Shown: one piece after another, positions 1 to 7,199 of the stretch | Layout: every line of letters begins with the position of its first letter | Numbering within the stretch: the stretch's first letter is position 1 | NCBI GenBank assembly: GCA_003220195.1 | Contig: QHRT01000173.1 | Location: forward strand, 1 to 16,296 | Source of the DNA: Candidatus Rokuibacteriota bacterium | GTDB taxonomy: Bacteria > Methylomirabilota > Methylomirabilia > Rokubacteriales > CSP1-6 | DNA: 16,296 nucleotides | Direction: 5' to 3' | Made by a program: the position numbers and the translations under genes | Notes under the pieces: generated by a model | Database searches by the model: none | What the model saw: only the letters and a program-made list of their open reading frames with translations | Told to the model about the DNA's origin: nothing

Positions 1-1
1 G

Positions 2-1753
2 CCGAAGGAGTTCAAGACCCAGGAGCAGTGGCTCAACGTCGTCCAGCTGAATGGCTGCGGCAACTGCCATCAGCTCGGCGACAAGGCCACGCGCGAGATC
101 CCCGCCGAGCTCGGCCGGTTCACGAGGTCCGTCGACGCGTGGACGCGACGACTCCAGTCCGGCCCGGGTGGCGGCACCATGGTCCGAACGATCGGCACGC
201 TCAACACGAACGATGGCGGGCACGTGCGCCGCCTGGCGGAGTGGACCGATCGCATCCGCGCCGGCGAGGTTCCAGCGTCGGTGCCGCCACGGCCCAACGG
301 CGTGGAACGCAACCTGGTCGTGACCGTGTACGACTGGCTGTCGCCGAAGTACTACGTTCACGACCTGATCGTCACGGACCGGCGCAAGCCGACCGTCAAC
401 CCCTACGGGCCGATCTTCGGCGCCGCGGAGCTCAGCACGGACGACTTGCCGGTTCTGGATCCGGCGAAGATCACCAAGACCACGCTGAAAGTGCCGATCC
501 GCGACGACGATGCGCCCACCTCGAAGCTGGCGAATCCCGTCGTGGCGCCGTCGCCGTACTTCGGCACGGAACAGGTGTGGGACTCGCGGGTGAACGCGCA
601 CAACCCGATGATGGACCAGGACGGCCGCGTGTACTTCACGGCGCAGGTGCGCTCGCCGAAGAAGCCGCCCGCGTACTGCGCGGCCGCGTCGGGCCATCCG
701 TCAGCGAAGGTGTATCCGCTCACCCGAACTCCGGACGGGTTCGTCCAGAACTCGCGGCAGGTCACCGTGTACGACCCGAAGACGAAGCAGTTCACGTTCA
801 TCGATACCTGCTTCGGGACGCATCACCTGAACTTCGGCGAGGACGCCGACAACACGCTCTGGCTCAGCAACAACCTCCAGAACGACCTCGCCCTCGTCGG
901 CTGGGTGAACACGAAGATGTTCTGGGAGACGCGCGACGCCGGCAAATCGCAGGGATGGTCGCCGATCGTCGTCGACACCAACGGCAACGGCAAAAGGGAT
1001 GCCTACGTCGAGCCGAATCAGCAGGAGGATCCGACGAAGGACAAACGAATCGGCCTCGGACTCTACGGCATCGCCTACAGCCCCGCCGACGGCGCGATCT
1101 GGGGATCGAACATCGGCCACCCGGGATGGGTGATCCGGATTACGCCCGGACCGAATCCCTCGGAGACCGCGCTGGCCGAGGTGTACAAGGTTCCGCCGCC
1201 CGGGTTCGGCATGCGCGGGTTCGACGTCGATCGTCACGGCGTCGCATGGGTGACGCTCGCCAGCGGTCACATCGCAAGCTTCGACCGGAAGAAGTGCCGA
1301 GGACGTCTCAACGGGCCGGGCGCCGCGGAGGGCAATCTCTGCCCCGAAGGCTGGACGTTCTATCCCCTACCCGGACCGTCGTTCGCCGGCCGAGACGGCG
1401 CCGCGGAGGGTCCGTACTACACGTGGGTCGACCAGCACGACATTCTCGGACTCGGCGCGGACACGCCGATCGGGACCGGCAACTTCTCGGACTCGCTGCA
1501 CGCGCTGGTGTACGGCAAGGTGGTCGAGCTGCGCGTGCCGTACCCGATGGGCCTTTTCGCCAAGGGCATCGACGGCCGCATCGACGATCCGAAGGCCGGC
1601 TGGAAAGGGCGGGGCCTCTGGGTGACCTCGGGGAACCGGACGCCGATGCACATCGAAGGGATCGACGCCCCGAGTCCGGGCGCGCCCGGCAAGACGCTGT
1701 CGAGTCCTTTGGTCGTTCACTTCCAGCTGCGACCGGACCCGCTGTCGCATTGA
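2..1753 (+). CDS. Heme c-containing beta-propeller protein (streptogramin-lyase-like), 5' end outside window
   Basis: The frame is open from the window edge to the TGA at 1751-1753, giving 583 visible residues; the true start lies upstream. Residues 19-23 of the fragment are C-G-N-C-H, a CxxCH heme c attachment motif in the context NGCGNCHQLGDKATREIP, so the protein is expected to be exported and to bind heme covalently. The rest is rich in propeller-type strands of the form D-x-x-G-x-x-W/Y-x-T, for example HNPMMDQDGRVYFTAQV, FDVDRHGVAWVT and GIAYSPADGAIWGSN, as in virginiamycin B lyase (Vgb)-like blades. From memory, proteins of this type often carry a carboxypeptidase-regulatory-like domain in front of the heme; that part would be outside the window. 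A periplasmic electron-transfer or dehydrogenase role is inference; the substrate is unknown. An ATG at 179 would lose the heme motif and is not preferred. It converges with the radical SAM gene 30 bp downstream. Confidence 0.8.
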   Translation, partial: PKEFKTQEQWLNVVQLNGCGNCHQLGDKATREIPAELGRFTRSVDAWTRRLQSGPGGGTMVRTIGTLNTNDGGHVRRLAEWTDRIRAGEVPASVPPRPNGVERNLVVTVYDWLSPKYYVHDLIVTDRRKPTVNPYGPIFGAAELSTDDLPVLDPAKITKTTLKVPIRDDDAPTSKLANPVVAPSPYFGTEQVWDSRVNAHNPMMDQDGRVYFTAQVRSPKKPPAYCAAASGHPSAKVYPLTRTPDGFVQNSRQVTVYDPKTKQFTFIDTCFGTHHLNFGEDADNTLWLSNNLQNDLALVGWVNTKMFWETRDAGKSQGWSPIVVDTNGNGKRDAYVEPNQQEDPTKDKRIGLGLYGIAYSPADGAIWGSNIGHPGWVIRITPGPNPSETALAEVYKVPPPGFGMRGFDVDRHGVAWVTLASGHIASFDRKKCRGRLNGPGAAEGNLCPEGWTFYPLPGPSFAGRDGAAEGPYYTWVDQHDILGLGADTPIGTGNFSDSLHALVYGKVVELRVPYPMGLFAKGIDGRIDDPKAGWKGRGLWVTSGNRTPMHIEGIDAPSPGAPGKTLSSPLVVHFQLRPDPLSH

Positions 1754-1779
1754 TGACATGCGTCCGAGACGACAGCGAG

Positions 1780-1795
1780 GCCGTCAGCCGACGGC
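1780..1795. terminator. Small GC hairpin between convergent genes
   Basis: GCCGTC-AGCC-GACGGC forms a perfect 6-bp stem with a 4-nt loop. It sits at the junction of two convergent genes and overlaps the stop codon of the minus-strand radical SAM gene. There is no T tract on either side, so it is at best a weak bidirectional transcription end signal. Confidence 0.22.
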
Positions 1796-2793
1796 GGACC
1801 GCGAGAGGTGAGCTCGCGCGAGCGGGAGGATGACGCGCGGATCGAGCGCGAACAGCCCGTTCGTTTCCAGCATGCACGGGCTGAAGCACGTCGCGCAGCC
1901 GTGGTGGCGGGCCTGTTCGAGCGCCTTCGCGACGCCCGCGGTCTTCACGTTGAGCGCGGCCACTTGGCGCAGGGTCAGCGGACATGGAAAGAGGCTGCCG
2001 TCGGCGTAGATCACGCAATGGAACCGACCGGCCGAGCAGCGAGGTCCTCGAAACCGTGAGCCGGTCTCCGCCTCGGTCAGCCGGTCGCGGGTGAAGTCGG
2101 TCCACTGGCGCGCGACCTCGTACGTCCCCAGATCAGCTCGCGGAGGCGATCGTCCTCGAGCCGGTGGCGCGCCGCGTCCTTCCACAGCCCGTTGCGCTCT
2201 GAGCGCATCAGGTTCAACGTGAGCGGTATCCGCTCCTTCTTGCTCCACTCCGAGAGCCACTCGAACGCAACGCCATTGTTCGCATTCAGCACCGCGTTCA
2301 CTTTCACGGGGACGCCCCACTTCCGGGCCGCCGCAAGCGCCCGCAGCGCGTCGGCGTGGCTGCCGCGACCGCGATTGGCGTCGTGCGCGACGGCATCGCC
2401 GTCCAGGCTGATCGTGAGCGTCTGCAGCTGTCGGATGACGTCCGGTCGCTGCGGAACGAGCGTGCCGTTCGAGGTGAGCGCGCAGCGCAGTCCGAGGCGC
2501 CGCGCGTGGGCGACGATCTCGCCGAGGTCGGCCCGGACCAGCGGCTCGCCACCGAAGAACAGCACGCGGCGCGTACCGAGCGTCCGGAGCTGGTCCAGCA
2601 CGCCACGCCAGTCCGCGGCCGTCAGCTCTTTCTCGTGCTGGTCGGGTGAGGAGCAGTAGACGCAGCGGAGGTTGCACCGGGTCGTGACATAGAGCGTGAC
2701 GTGGAAGGGCACCGCGCGCCCCCGCAGCCTGGCCGCGATCAGCCGGCTGCCCGTCGTGAGCGCGTCGAGCGCGCGGGTCGCGATTGTGCTCAC
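1784..2793 (-). CDS. Radical SAM/SPASM protein, frameshifted copy
   Basis: From a GTG at 2793 the first frame encodes a radical SAM core: RCNLRCVYC gives the CxxxCxxC [4Fe-4S] ligands at residues 40, 44 and 47, followed by a GGEP motif (FFGGEPLV) and ISLDG. Around residue 222 the reading continues in another frame with a SPASM-like tail: PRCSAGRFHC, IYADGSLFPC and HHGCATCFSPC, likely ligands of an auxiliary cluster. Adding one G in the minus-strand GGGG run (2126-2129) joins the two halves as LRELIWGTYEVARQW and gives 336 aa, close to the 340 aa of its upstream paralogue. The GTG lies 10 bp after the stop of that paralogue, so the two are surely co-transcribed. Reaction and substrate are unknown; SPASM proteins commonly modify peptides or act in cofactor and carbohydrate pathways. 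The break may be a sequencing error or a real pseudogene. Confidence 0.8.
2126..2129 (-). other. Frameshift site (one G missing in a G run)
   Basis: The plus strand reads CCCC (minus strand GGGG). The radical SAM half and the SPASM half of the gene meet here in different frames; a fifth G restores one continuous and sensible protein. The homopolymer context is typical of read or assembly error, but a genuine one-base deletion cannot be excluded. Confidence 0.75.
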
Positions 2794-2803
2794 GGCATGG
2801 TCG

Positions 2804-3826
2804 TCAGTCGCGCGGCCGGAGATAGTTGCGCCAGAAGTTCGTGACCACGTCCGGCCGCAGGTCGAAGATGGCCCGGTTCTCGTTGAGCCAGGTGTTGTAG
2901 CAGTCGAAGCACGAGTGGTGCTGCGCGTGTCGCCATGCTTCTTCCACGCCGTCGCGCAAGACGTTCTTCGGGCGGAACGTGCCGGCGTGGAGCACGCACG
3001 GATAGATGTCGCCGTTCGGCTCCAGCTGCAGAAAGTAGCGGCCGGCGGTACAGGGGGACCGCTGACCCGGCCGCTCCACGCGCTCCACACTGAAGTCCTT
3101 CCAGCCAAGCGTGTGCCGATAGGAGCGAACGGTGAAGAGGACCGGTGCGCCGGCCTTCTTGGCGGCGATGATCTTCTCGAGGATCGCGCGAATCTCGTCT
3201 GGCGGCGGCATCCACGCCCGCGCGTCCGCGCCGTACATCTCGGGGTTGAACTGGGGAATCTGGAAATTCACCATGACGCCGAGGCGGCGGGCCGTCTCGA
3301 GGAGCCAGTCGATCTCCCCCGCGCTCTGGTGGGTCACGACAGCGCTCAGGAAGAAGTCGAGCCGCTCGGCCGCGGCGAGCTCGATCCCCCGCATCACCCG
3401 TTTCCAGGTGCCTCGCCCGCGCTGACCGTCGTGCGCGGCCTCCGTGCCATCGAGCGAGATGACCAGCTCGTCGAGCCGCCGGATCACGTCCATCTTCTCC
3501 GGGATCAGGAATCCGTTCGTCACCATGGCGCTGCGGACGCCGACTTGTCGCACCTGGTCGACGAGCTCGCCGATGTCGGTTCTGAGCAGCGGCTCTCCAC
3601 CGAGGAACTTGATCCTCACCGTTCCCAGGCGGGCGAACTCCGCGATGACGCGCCGGTGCTCGGTGGTCCCGAGCTGCGGATCCTCGCGGTTCGGGCAGTT
3701 GCAATAGACGCAGCGCGCGTTGCAGCCGTTGAGCAACGAGTACTGGACGAAGAAGGGGCGCGGCGTCCCCGTGAGCCGCGCGCCGAGAATCTTGGTGCCG
3801 ATGGCGAGCTTGGCCGTGGGCTTCAG
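2804..3826 (-). CDS. Radical SAM/SPASM protein, intact paralogue
   Basis: The protein has the radical SAM ligands GCNARCVYCNC (C35, C39 and C42 if the start is CTG 3826), then FLGGEPLLRTDIGE, TNGFLI and ISLDG, and a C-terminal region with SPCTAGRYFLQLEPNG, YPCVLH and HSCFDCYNTW, which resembles a SPASM/auxiliary-cluster region. It is clearly paralogous to the next gene downstream: both have the order ARL-x-G ahead of the cluster motif, the same spacing and similar length. Start choice is unusual. The only ATG/GTG/TTG in the open frame is TTG 3736, which would begin five codons before the first cluster cysteine and remove the preceding strand. CTG 3826 has a GGGAG Shine-Dalgarno 6 nt upstream, overlaps the TGA of the glycosyltransferase gene as CTGA, and yields the same N-terminal length as the paralogue, so I prefer it. 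The conservative alternative is 2804-3736. The precise reaction is unknown. Confidence 0.82.
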   Translation of the reverse strand: MKPTAKLAIGTKILGARLTGTPRPFFVQYSLLNGCNARCVYCNCPNREDPQLGTTEHRRVIAEFARLGTVRIKFLGGEPLLRTDIGELVDQVRQVGVRSAMVTNGFLIPEKMDVIRRLDELVISLDGTEAAHDGQRGRGTWKRVMRGIELAAAERLDFFLSAVVTHQSAGEIDWLLETARRLGVMVNFQIPQFNPEMYGADARAWMPPPDEIRAILEKIIAAKKAGAPVLFTVRSYRHTLGWKDFSVERVERPGQRSPCTAGRYFLQLEPNGDIYPCVLHAGTFRPKNVLRDGVEEAWRHAQHHSCFDCYNTWLNENRAIFDLRPDVVTNFWRNYLRPRD

Positions 3827-4980
3827 GTCTTGCTCCCGATGCGGTCGGGCAGGGGACGGGTCGCGATCTTCGGGAAACAGGCAGTCTGCCGGGAGAACGG
3901 ATACCGGACCAATGCCGTCAGCAACGCGGCGACCAGCAGCATCCCCAGCATCGGGACGAGCAGCACGATCGGTGTGAAGCGCGCTGACAGCAGACCGAGA
4001 GCCAACAGCGTGGCGGCGCCGGCCACCAGATGAGTGATGGACGGCCAGCCGCCCCTCGAGACCCAGGCGACCAGACCAACCAGCGTTGCGCCGGTCAGAA
4101 AAGGAGCCAGCACCAGCTGGCCGGCGCGCCAGAGAAACACGCTGCGGGCATCGGCGCGCATCGTGCCGATGCGGGGCCAGAAGCGAACGACCTCGCGCAG
4201 GTATGCATCGGCCTTCCGCACCTTGTGCCGGAAGACATCAGCGAGCGCGACCGGCGACCGCAGCTCCGTAACCGGGGCGGTCACGACGGCCACGCGCTGC
4301 CCGGCCGCCGCGGCCGCGAGTGCCACGTGGACGTCGTCGGCCACCACGTCTTTGGCGAACTTCGGGAGGAGGGCGCGCCGGAAGAGGTAGCACGGCGCCG
4401 TGACGATCGAGGCACACCCGCGACGGCTCTCCTGCTGGCGAAGCCGGTTGACGATCCGCCAGTGGAGCTGCTCGAGTGCATGCCCTCGCGCGGATTGCAC
4501 GGGGGCGCCGACCACCGCGATATCGTCATCGGCCTCACCGGCCGCCACCAGACCGATCAGCGTGTCCGGCCGGAGGCGGGCGTCAGCGTCCGTGACGAGT
4601 AGCCACCGCGCGGTGCTGCCGGCGAGCGCCGAATTCAACTGCGCTGTCTTGTTGGCGACATCCAGGCGGACCACCTCGAACCCCGAGTCGTTCCGGCACC
4701 ACGACGAGGCGGCCTCGAAGGTTCCGTCCGACGAGGCCCCGTCGATGATCCTGATCTTCAGGAGCCCGGCCGGGTACTCGAGCTCGCTCAGATTCTGAAG
4801 CTTGTCTTCGATCCATTCGCGTTCATCGTGAACCGCGACGAGGACTTCCACCATCGGCCATCGCGCTGGCGCCGATGGTGGCTCCAATCCTCCGGCGTGC
4901 TGCCCTCCCCGCAGCCAGGCCAAGTACCCTGCGAGGAGCAGACCCAAGAGGGTCATGGCGAGAACGGTCGAAACGAGCAT
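3823..4980 (-). CDS. Family 2 membrane glycosyltransferase
   Basis: The 385-aa product starts with a transmembrane helix (about residues 2-23), then a GT-A fold: VEVLVAVHDE (44-53), the nucleotide-binding loop DGASSDGT (80-87), the DxD motif TDADA with metal-binding aspartates at 131 and 133, and ADDVH (214-218) in the position of the acceptor/base region. Three further hydrophobic segments follow (about 286-308, 315-332, 336-359), the architecture of processive-type inner-membrane GT2 enzymes. The usual QxxRW motif is replaced by RHKVRKADAYL. It should transfer a sugar from a nucleotide donor to a lipid or polysaccharide acceptor on the cytoplasmic face; donor and acceptor are not evident. 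ATG 4980 is chosen because GGAG lies 6 nt upstream (4987-4990); an in-frame GTG at 4998 lacks such a site. It is the first gene of the operon with the two radical SAM genes. Confidence 0.85.
   Translation of the reverse strand: MLVSTVLAMTLLGLLLAGYLAWLRGGQHAGGLEPPSAPARWPMVEVLVAVHDEREWIEDKLQNLSELEYPAGLLKIRIIDGASSDGTFEAASSWCRNDSGFEVVRLDVANKTAQLNSALAGSTARWLLVTDADARLRPDTLIGLVAAGEADDDIAVVGAPVQSARGHALEQLHWRIVNRLRQQESRRGCASIVTAPCYLFRRALLPKFAKDVVADDVHVALAAAAAGQRVAVVTAPVTELRSPVALADVFRHKVRKADAYLREVVRFWPRIGTMRADARSVFLWRAGQLVLAPFLTGATLVGLVAWVSRGGWPSITHLVAGAATLLALGLLSARFTPIVLLVPMLGMLLVAALLTALVRYPFSRQTACFPKIATRPLPDRIGSKT
3833..3837 (-). promoter_or_regulatory. Ribosome binding site supporting a CTG start
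   Basis: Read on the minus strand this is GGGAG followed by 6 nt and then CTG at 3826-3824. No ATG, GTG or TTG lies at this spacing. The site is inside the last codons of the glycosyltransferase gene, consistent with coupled translation. Confidence 0.5.
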
Positions 4981-5025
4981 GCCTGTCTCCAGCGGCACGA
5001 TCTGTCGTAGTCAACACGCGTGCGG

Positions 5026-5055
5026 ACGGTACGACACGTCAACAGGAATTGTCAA
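5026..5055 (-). promoter_or_regulatory. Candidate sigma70-type promoter for the GT2/radical SAM operon
   Basis: On the minus strand a perfect TTGACA (5055-5050) is followed by an 18-nt spacer and TACCGT (5031-5026), which matches TATAAT at three positions. Transcription would begin near 5019, leaving a leader of about 40 nt before ATG 4980. The -35 box is strong and the -10 weak. Confidence 0.42.
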
Positions 5056-5057
5056 TG

Positions 5058-5086
5058 CTGACACACGGCACGCGCAGCGATAGAGT
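5058..5086 (+). promoter_or_regulatory. Candidate sigma70-type promoter for the TMTC-like gene
   Basis: CTGACA (5058-5063), a 17-nt spacer and TAGAGT (5081-5086) match the -35 and -10 consensus at five and four positions. The predicted start near 5093 leaves about 49 nt of leader to ATG 5142. It is arranged back-to-back with the minus-strand promoter, their -35 boxes only 2 nt apart, so the two could not be occupied freely at the same time. Confidence 0.45.
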
Positions 5087-5120
5087 AGCGGCCGTGCCAA
5101 GCGATCGTTTCGGCTCGTAG

Positions 5121-5137
5121 GCCGCGGAATCCGCGGC
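5121..5137. repeat. 17-nt palindrome directly upstream of a start codon
   Basis: GCCGCGGA-A-TCCGCGGC is a perfect inverted repeat with 8-bp arms around a single A, ending 4 nt before ATG 5142. In RNA the outer 6 bp (GCCGCG/CGCGGC) would close a 5-nt loop. It occupies the place where a Shine-Dalgarno would normally be and none is visible there. It could be an operator or a translation-limiting hairpin, but chance GC palindromes are also possible. Confidence 0.35.
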
Positions 5138-5141
5138 GGCC

Positions 5142-7176
5142 ATGAAGAAGCGCAAGAACAAAGCGACGAGGTCGGGACGGACCGGCCCGATCGTGCCGGC
5201 AGCACGCGAGATATCGCGGCGCGACTCGATGCCGCCGTCCTCGCCGGCGGAGTCCGCTGCTCACCTCGCGGCTCGATCGCGCGCGTCGAGAGCGGAGCTC
5301 CTCATCCCTCTCGCCATCGCCGCGCTCGCGCTCTTGGCCTACTCGAACTCGTTCTCCGGTCCGTTCATCATCGACGACAGGACGTCGATCCCGGAGAACC
5401 CCCACATCCGGAGCCTCTGGCCGATCTCCACCGTTCTGACGTTGCCGACGAACGCCGTGGTCAAGCGCCGCCCGGTCGTCGGCGTCTCGCTGGCGATCAA
5501 CTACGCGGTCAGCGGCCCCGATGTCTGGAGCTACCACGCGTTCAACGTGCTCGTGCACGTGCTGAACGCTTTCCTCGTGTACGGCATCTGCCGGCGCACG
5601 CTCCGGAGCGAGGCCCTTCGCGCACGCTACGGTCGCGCAGCCCCATGGCTCAGTGCCGCCGTCGCGCTCCTGTGGGTGGTCCACCCGCTGCAGACCGAGG
5701 CCGTCACGTACATCATCCAGCGCACCGAACTGCTGATGGCGTTCTTCCTGCTCTCGACGCTCTACTGCGTCATCCGCGGCGCCGGCGCCAGCCGGCCGTG
5801 GCCCTGGTACGCGGCCGCAGTCGGCTGCAGCGCGCTGGGCATGGGCAGCAAGGAAGTCATGGCGATGGCGCCGCTGGTCGTTCTGCTGTACGACCGCACG
5901 TTCCTCGCCGGCTCGTTCCGTGAGGCCTTGCGTCGCCGCGCCGCCCCGTACGTCGGGCTGGCCGCGGGCTGGCCGATCATCGCTTTCTTGATCGCCATCC
6001 GCCCGAGCGAGGTCGTCGGGTTCAGCTTCAAGCACCTCACGCCCTGGGACTATGCCAGGACGCAGTTCGGGGTGATCGTTCACTATCTCGAGCTCGCCGT
6101 GTGGCCGCACCCGCTCGTCATCGACTATGGCGGCTGGCCCGTAGCGGAGAGCCTGGCGGCGGTCCTCCCGGAGGCCGCGGTGGTGCTGACGCTGGTGGGC
6201 GCCAGTGCCTGGGCACTGGTTCGTCGGTCGCCGGCTGGTCTTCTCGGCGCCTGGTTCTTCCTCATCCTCGCGCCGACCTCGAGCGTGCTGCCGATTCGCA
6301 CGGAGATCGCGGCCGAGCGACGGATGTACTTGCCGCTGGCGGCAGTGATCGTGCTCGTGGTGATCGGCGTGCACGAGGGCCTTCGGCGAGTCGTTCAGCG
6401 CGACGCCCTTCGGCGTGCCGTCTCGGCGTCGACGGTCGTCGCGCTCCTTGCCACGTTCTGCGCCGCGACGCGCTCGCGCAACGAGGACTACCGCACCGAA
6501 GTGTCGATTCTGAGCGATCTCCTCGCCAAGCGCCCCGCGCACCCGTGGGCGCATTACAACCTGGGCTTTCTGTTCGAAGAAGCCGGGCAGCTCGCCGAGG
6601 CCATCCGGCACTACGCCGAGGCCGTGCGCGTCAATCCGGGGCTCGCCCGCGCGCACCGGCGCCTCGAGATGGCACTCATGAAACAGGGGCAGCTCCAGCC
6701 CGCGGCTGCGGACGTGCAGACGCACCGGGGCCAAGCGCTCGTCGCGTGGGGCGACTTTGACAAGGGCATCGCTCCTCTGTCGTTGTCGGTGCGGATCCTG
6801 CCCCGACCACGTCCTGACCTGGATGGCGCTGGATCACTCGCTCGCGAGTCGAGGCCGGCTGGCGGAAGTGATCACGCATTACGCCGAGGCGGTGAGGCTG
6901 AATCCGAAATATGCCGAGACGCACAGCCAGCTGGCGACGGCGCTTCGCCGCCAGGACCGGCCCGGTCAGGCGGTCGTCCATGACACCTGGGCCCTGTACA
7001 ATCTCGCGATCGCTGAGGAGCCGCGGCGTCACGCGGTCCTGATCTCGCGAGCCTGGTCCGAGAGGCCGGGCCATAGGGGAATTCCGGCTCGGGAGGGGCA
7101 CCGCGCCGAACGAGAGAATCTCGCAACCGGGTTCGGCGGCGGCGCGCTCGGCCGGTGTCGTCCCGTTGCCCGGTAG
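5142..7176 (+). CDS. TMTC/PMT-like multispanning glycosyltransferase (GT-C type) with C-terminal TPRs, frameshifted
   Basis: After a basic cytoplasmic N-terminus, the first membrane helix (about residues 52-67) is followed by YSNSFSGPFIIDDR, the acidic first loop (D78, D79) typical of GT-C/protein O-mannosyltransferase-like enzymes, and later HPLQTEAVTYIIQRTE, a signature of bacterial TMTC-like proteins. About ten hydrophobic segments extend to roughly residue 445. Tetratricopeptide repeats start near residue 465 (AHYNLGFLFEEAGQLAEAI). At 6801-6804 the frame must shift: removing one C joins ILP to DHVLTWMALDHS, and further TPRs follow (GRLAEVITHYAEAVRLNP). The corrected product is 677 aa. The last 50 residues or so look unlike protein and may be read-through into a leader region. 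The family likely transfers a sugar from a polyprenyl phosphate on the periplasmic side; the acceptor is unknown. It is divergent from the GT2/radical SAM operon. Family assignment is firm, enzymatic role is inference. Confidence 0.78.
6801..6804 (+). other. Frameshift site (one extra C in a C run)
   Basis: The sequence reads CTGCCCCGACCAC. In the upstream frame the product becomes arginine/proline-rich and unrelated to TPRs. Deleting one C gives L-P-D-H-V-L-T-W and continues into recognisable TPR sequence. This is a homopolymer indel, either a sequence error or a true frameshift. Confidence 0.75.
7104..7138 (+). other. Two-tier stem-loop before the amidohydrolase operon
   Basis: Outer arms CGCCGAAC (7104-7111) and GTTCGGCG (7131-7138) are perfectly complementary over 8 bp. 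Inside lies a smaller hairpin, GAGA-GAA-TCTC (7112-7122), which could alternatively extend by pairing C7111 with G7123. A tandem octamer GGTAGCCG follows (7172-7179, 7180-7187), just before the Shine-Dalgarno of the amidohydrolase. The element lies within the unconvincing tail of the preceding ORF and may be leader RNA. Function unknown. Confidence 0.35.
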
Positions 7177-7199
7177 CCGGGTAGCCGAGGAGACGAACC

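Noticed and set aside
28..1833. 601-aa open frame on the plus strand
   Set aside because: Arginine-rich shadow of the heme/propeller gene; the overlapping frame has the CxxCH motif and propeller repeats.
2696..4033. 445-aa plus-strand open frame
   Set aside because: Antisense to the radical SAM and glycosyltransferase genes, with Arg/Glu/His-biased composition typical of a GC-rich shadow frame.
5052..6734. 560-aa minus-strand open frame
   Set aside because: Antisense shadow of the TMTC-like gene; no domain pattern.
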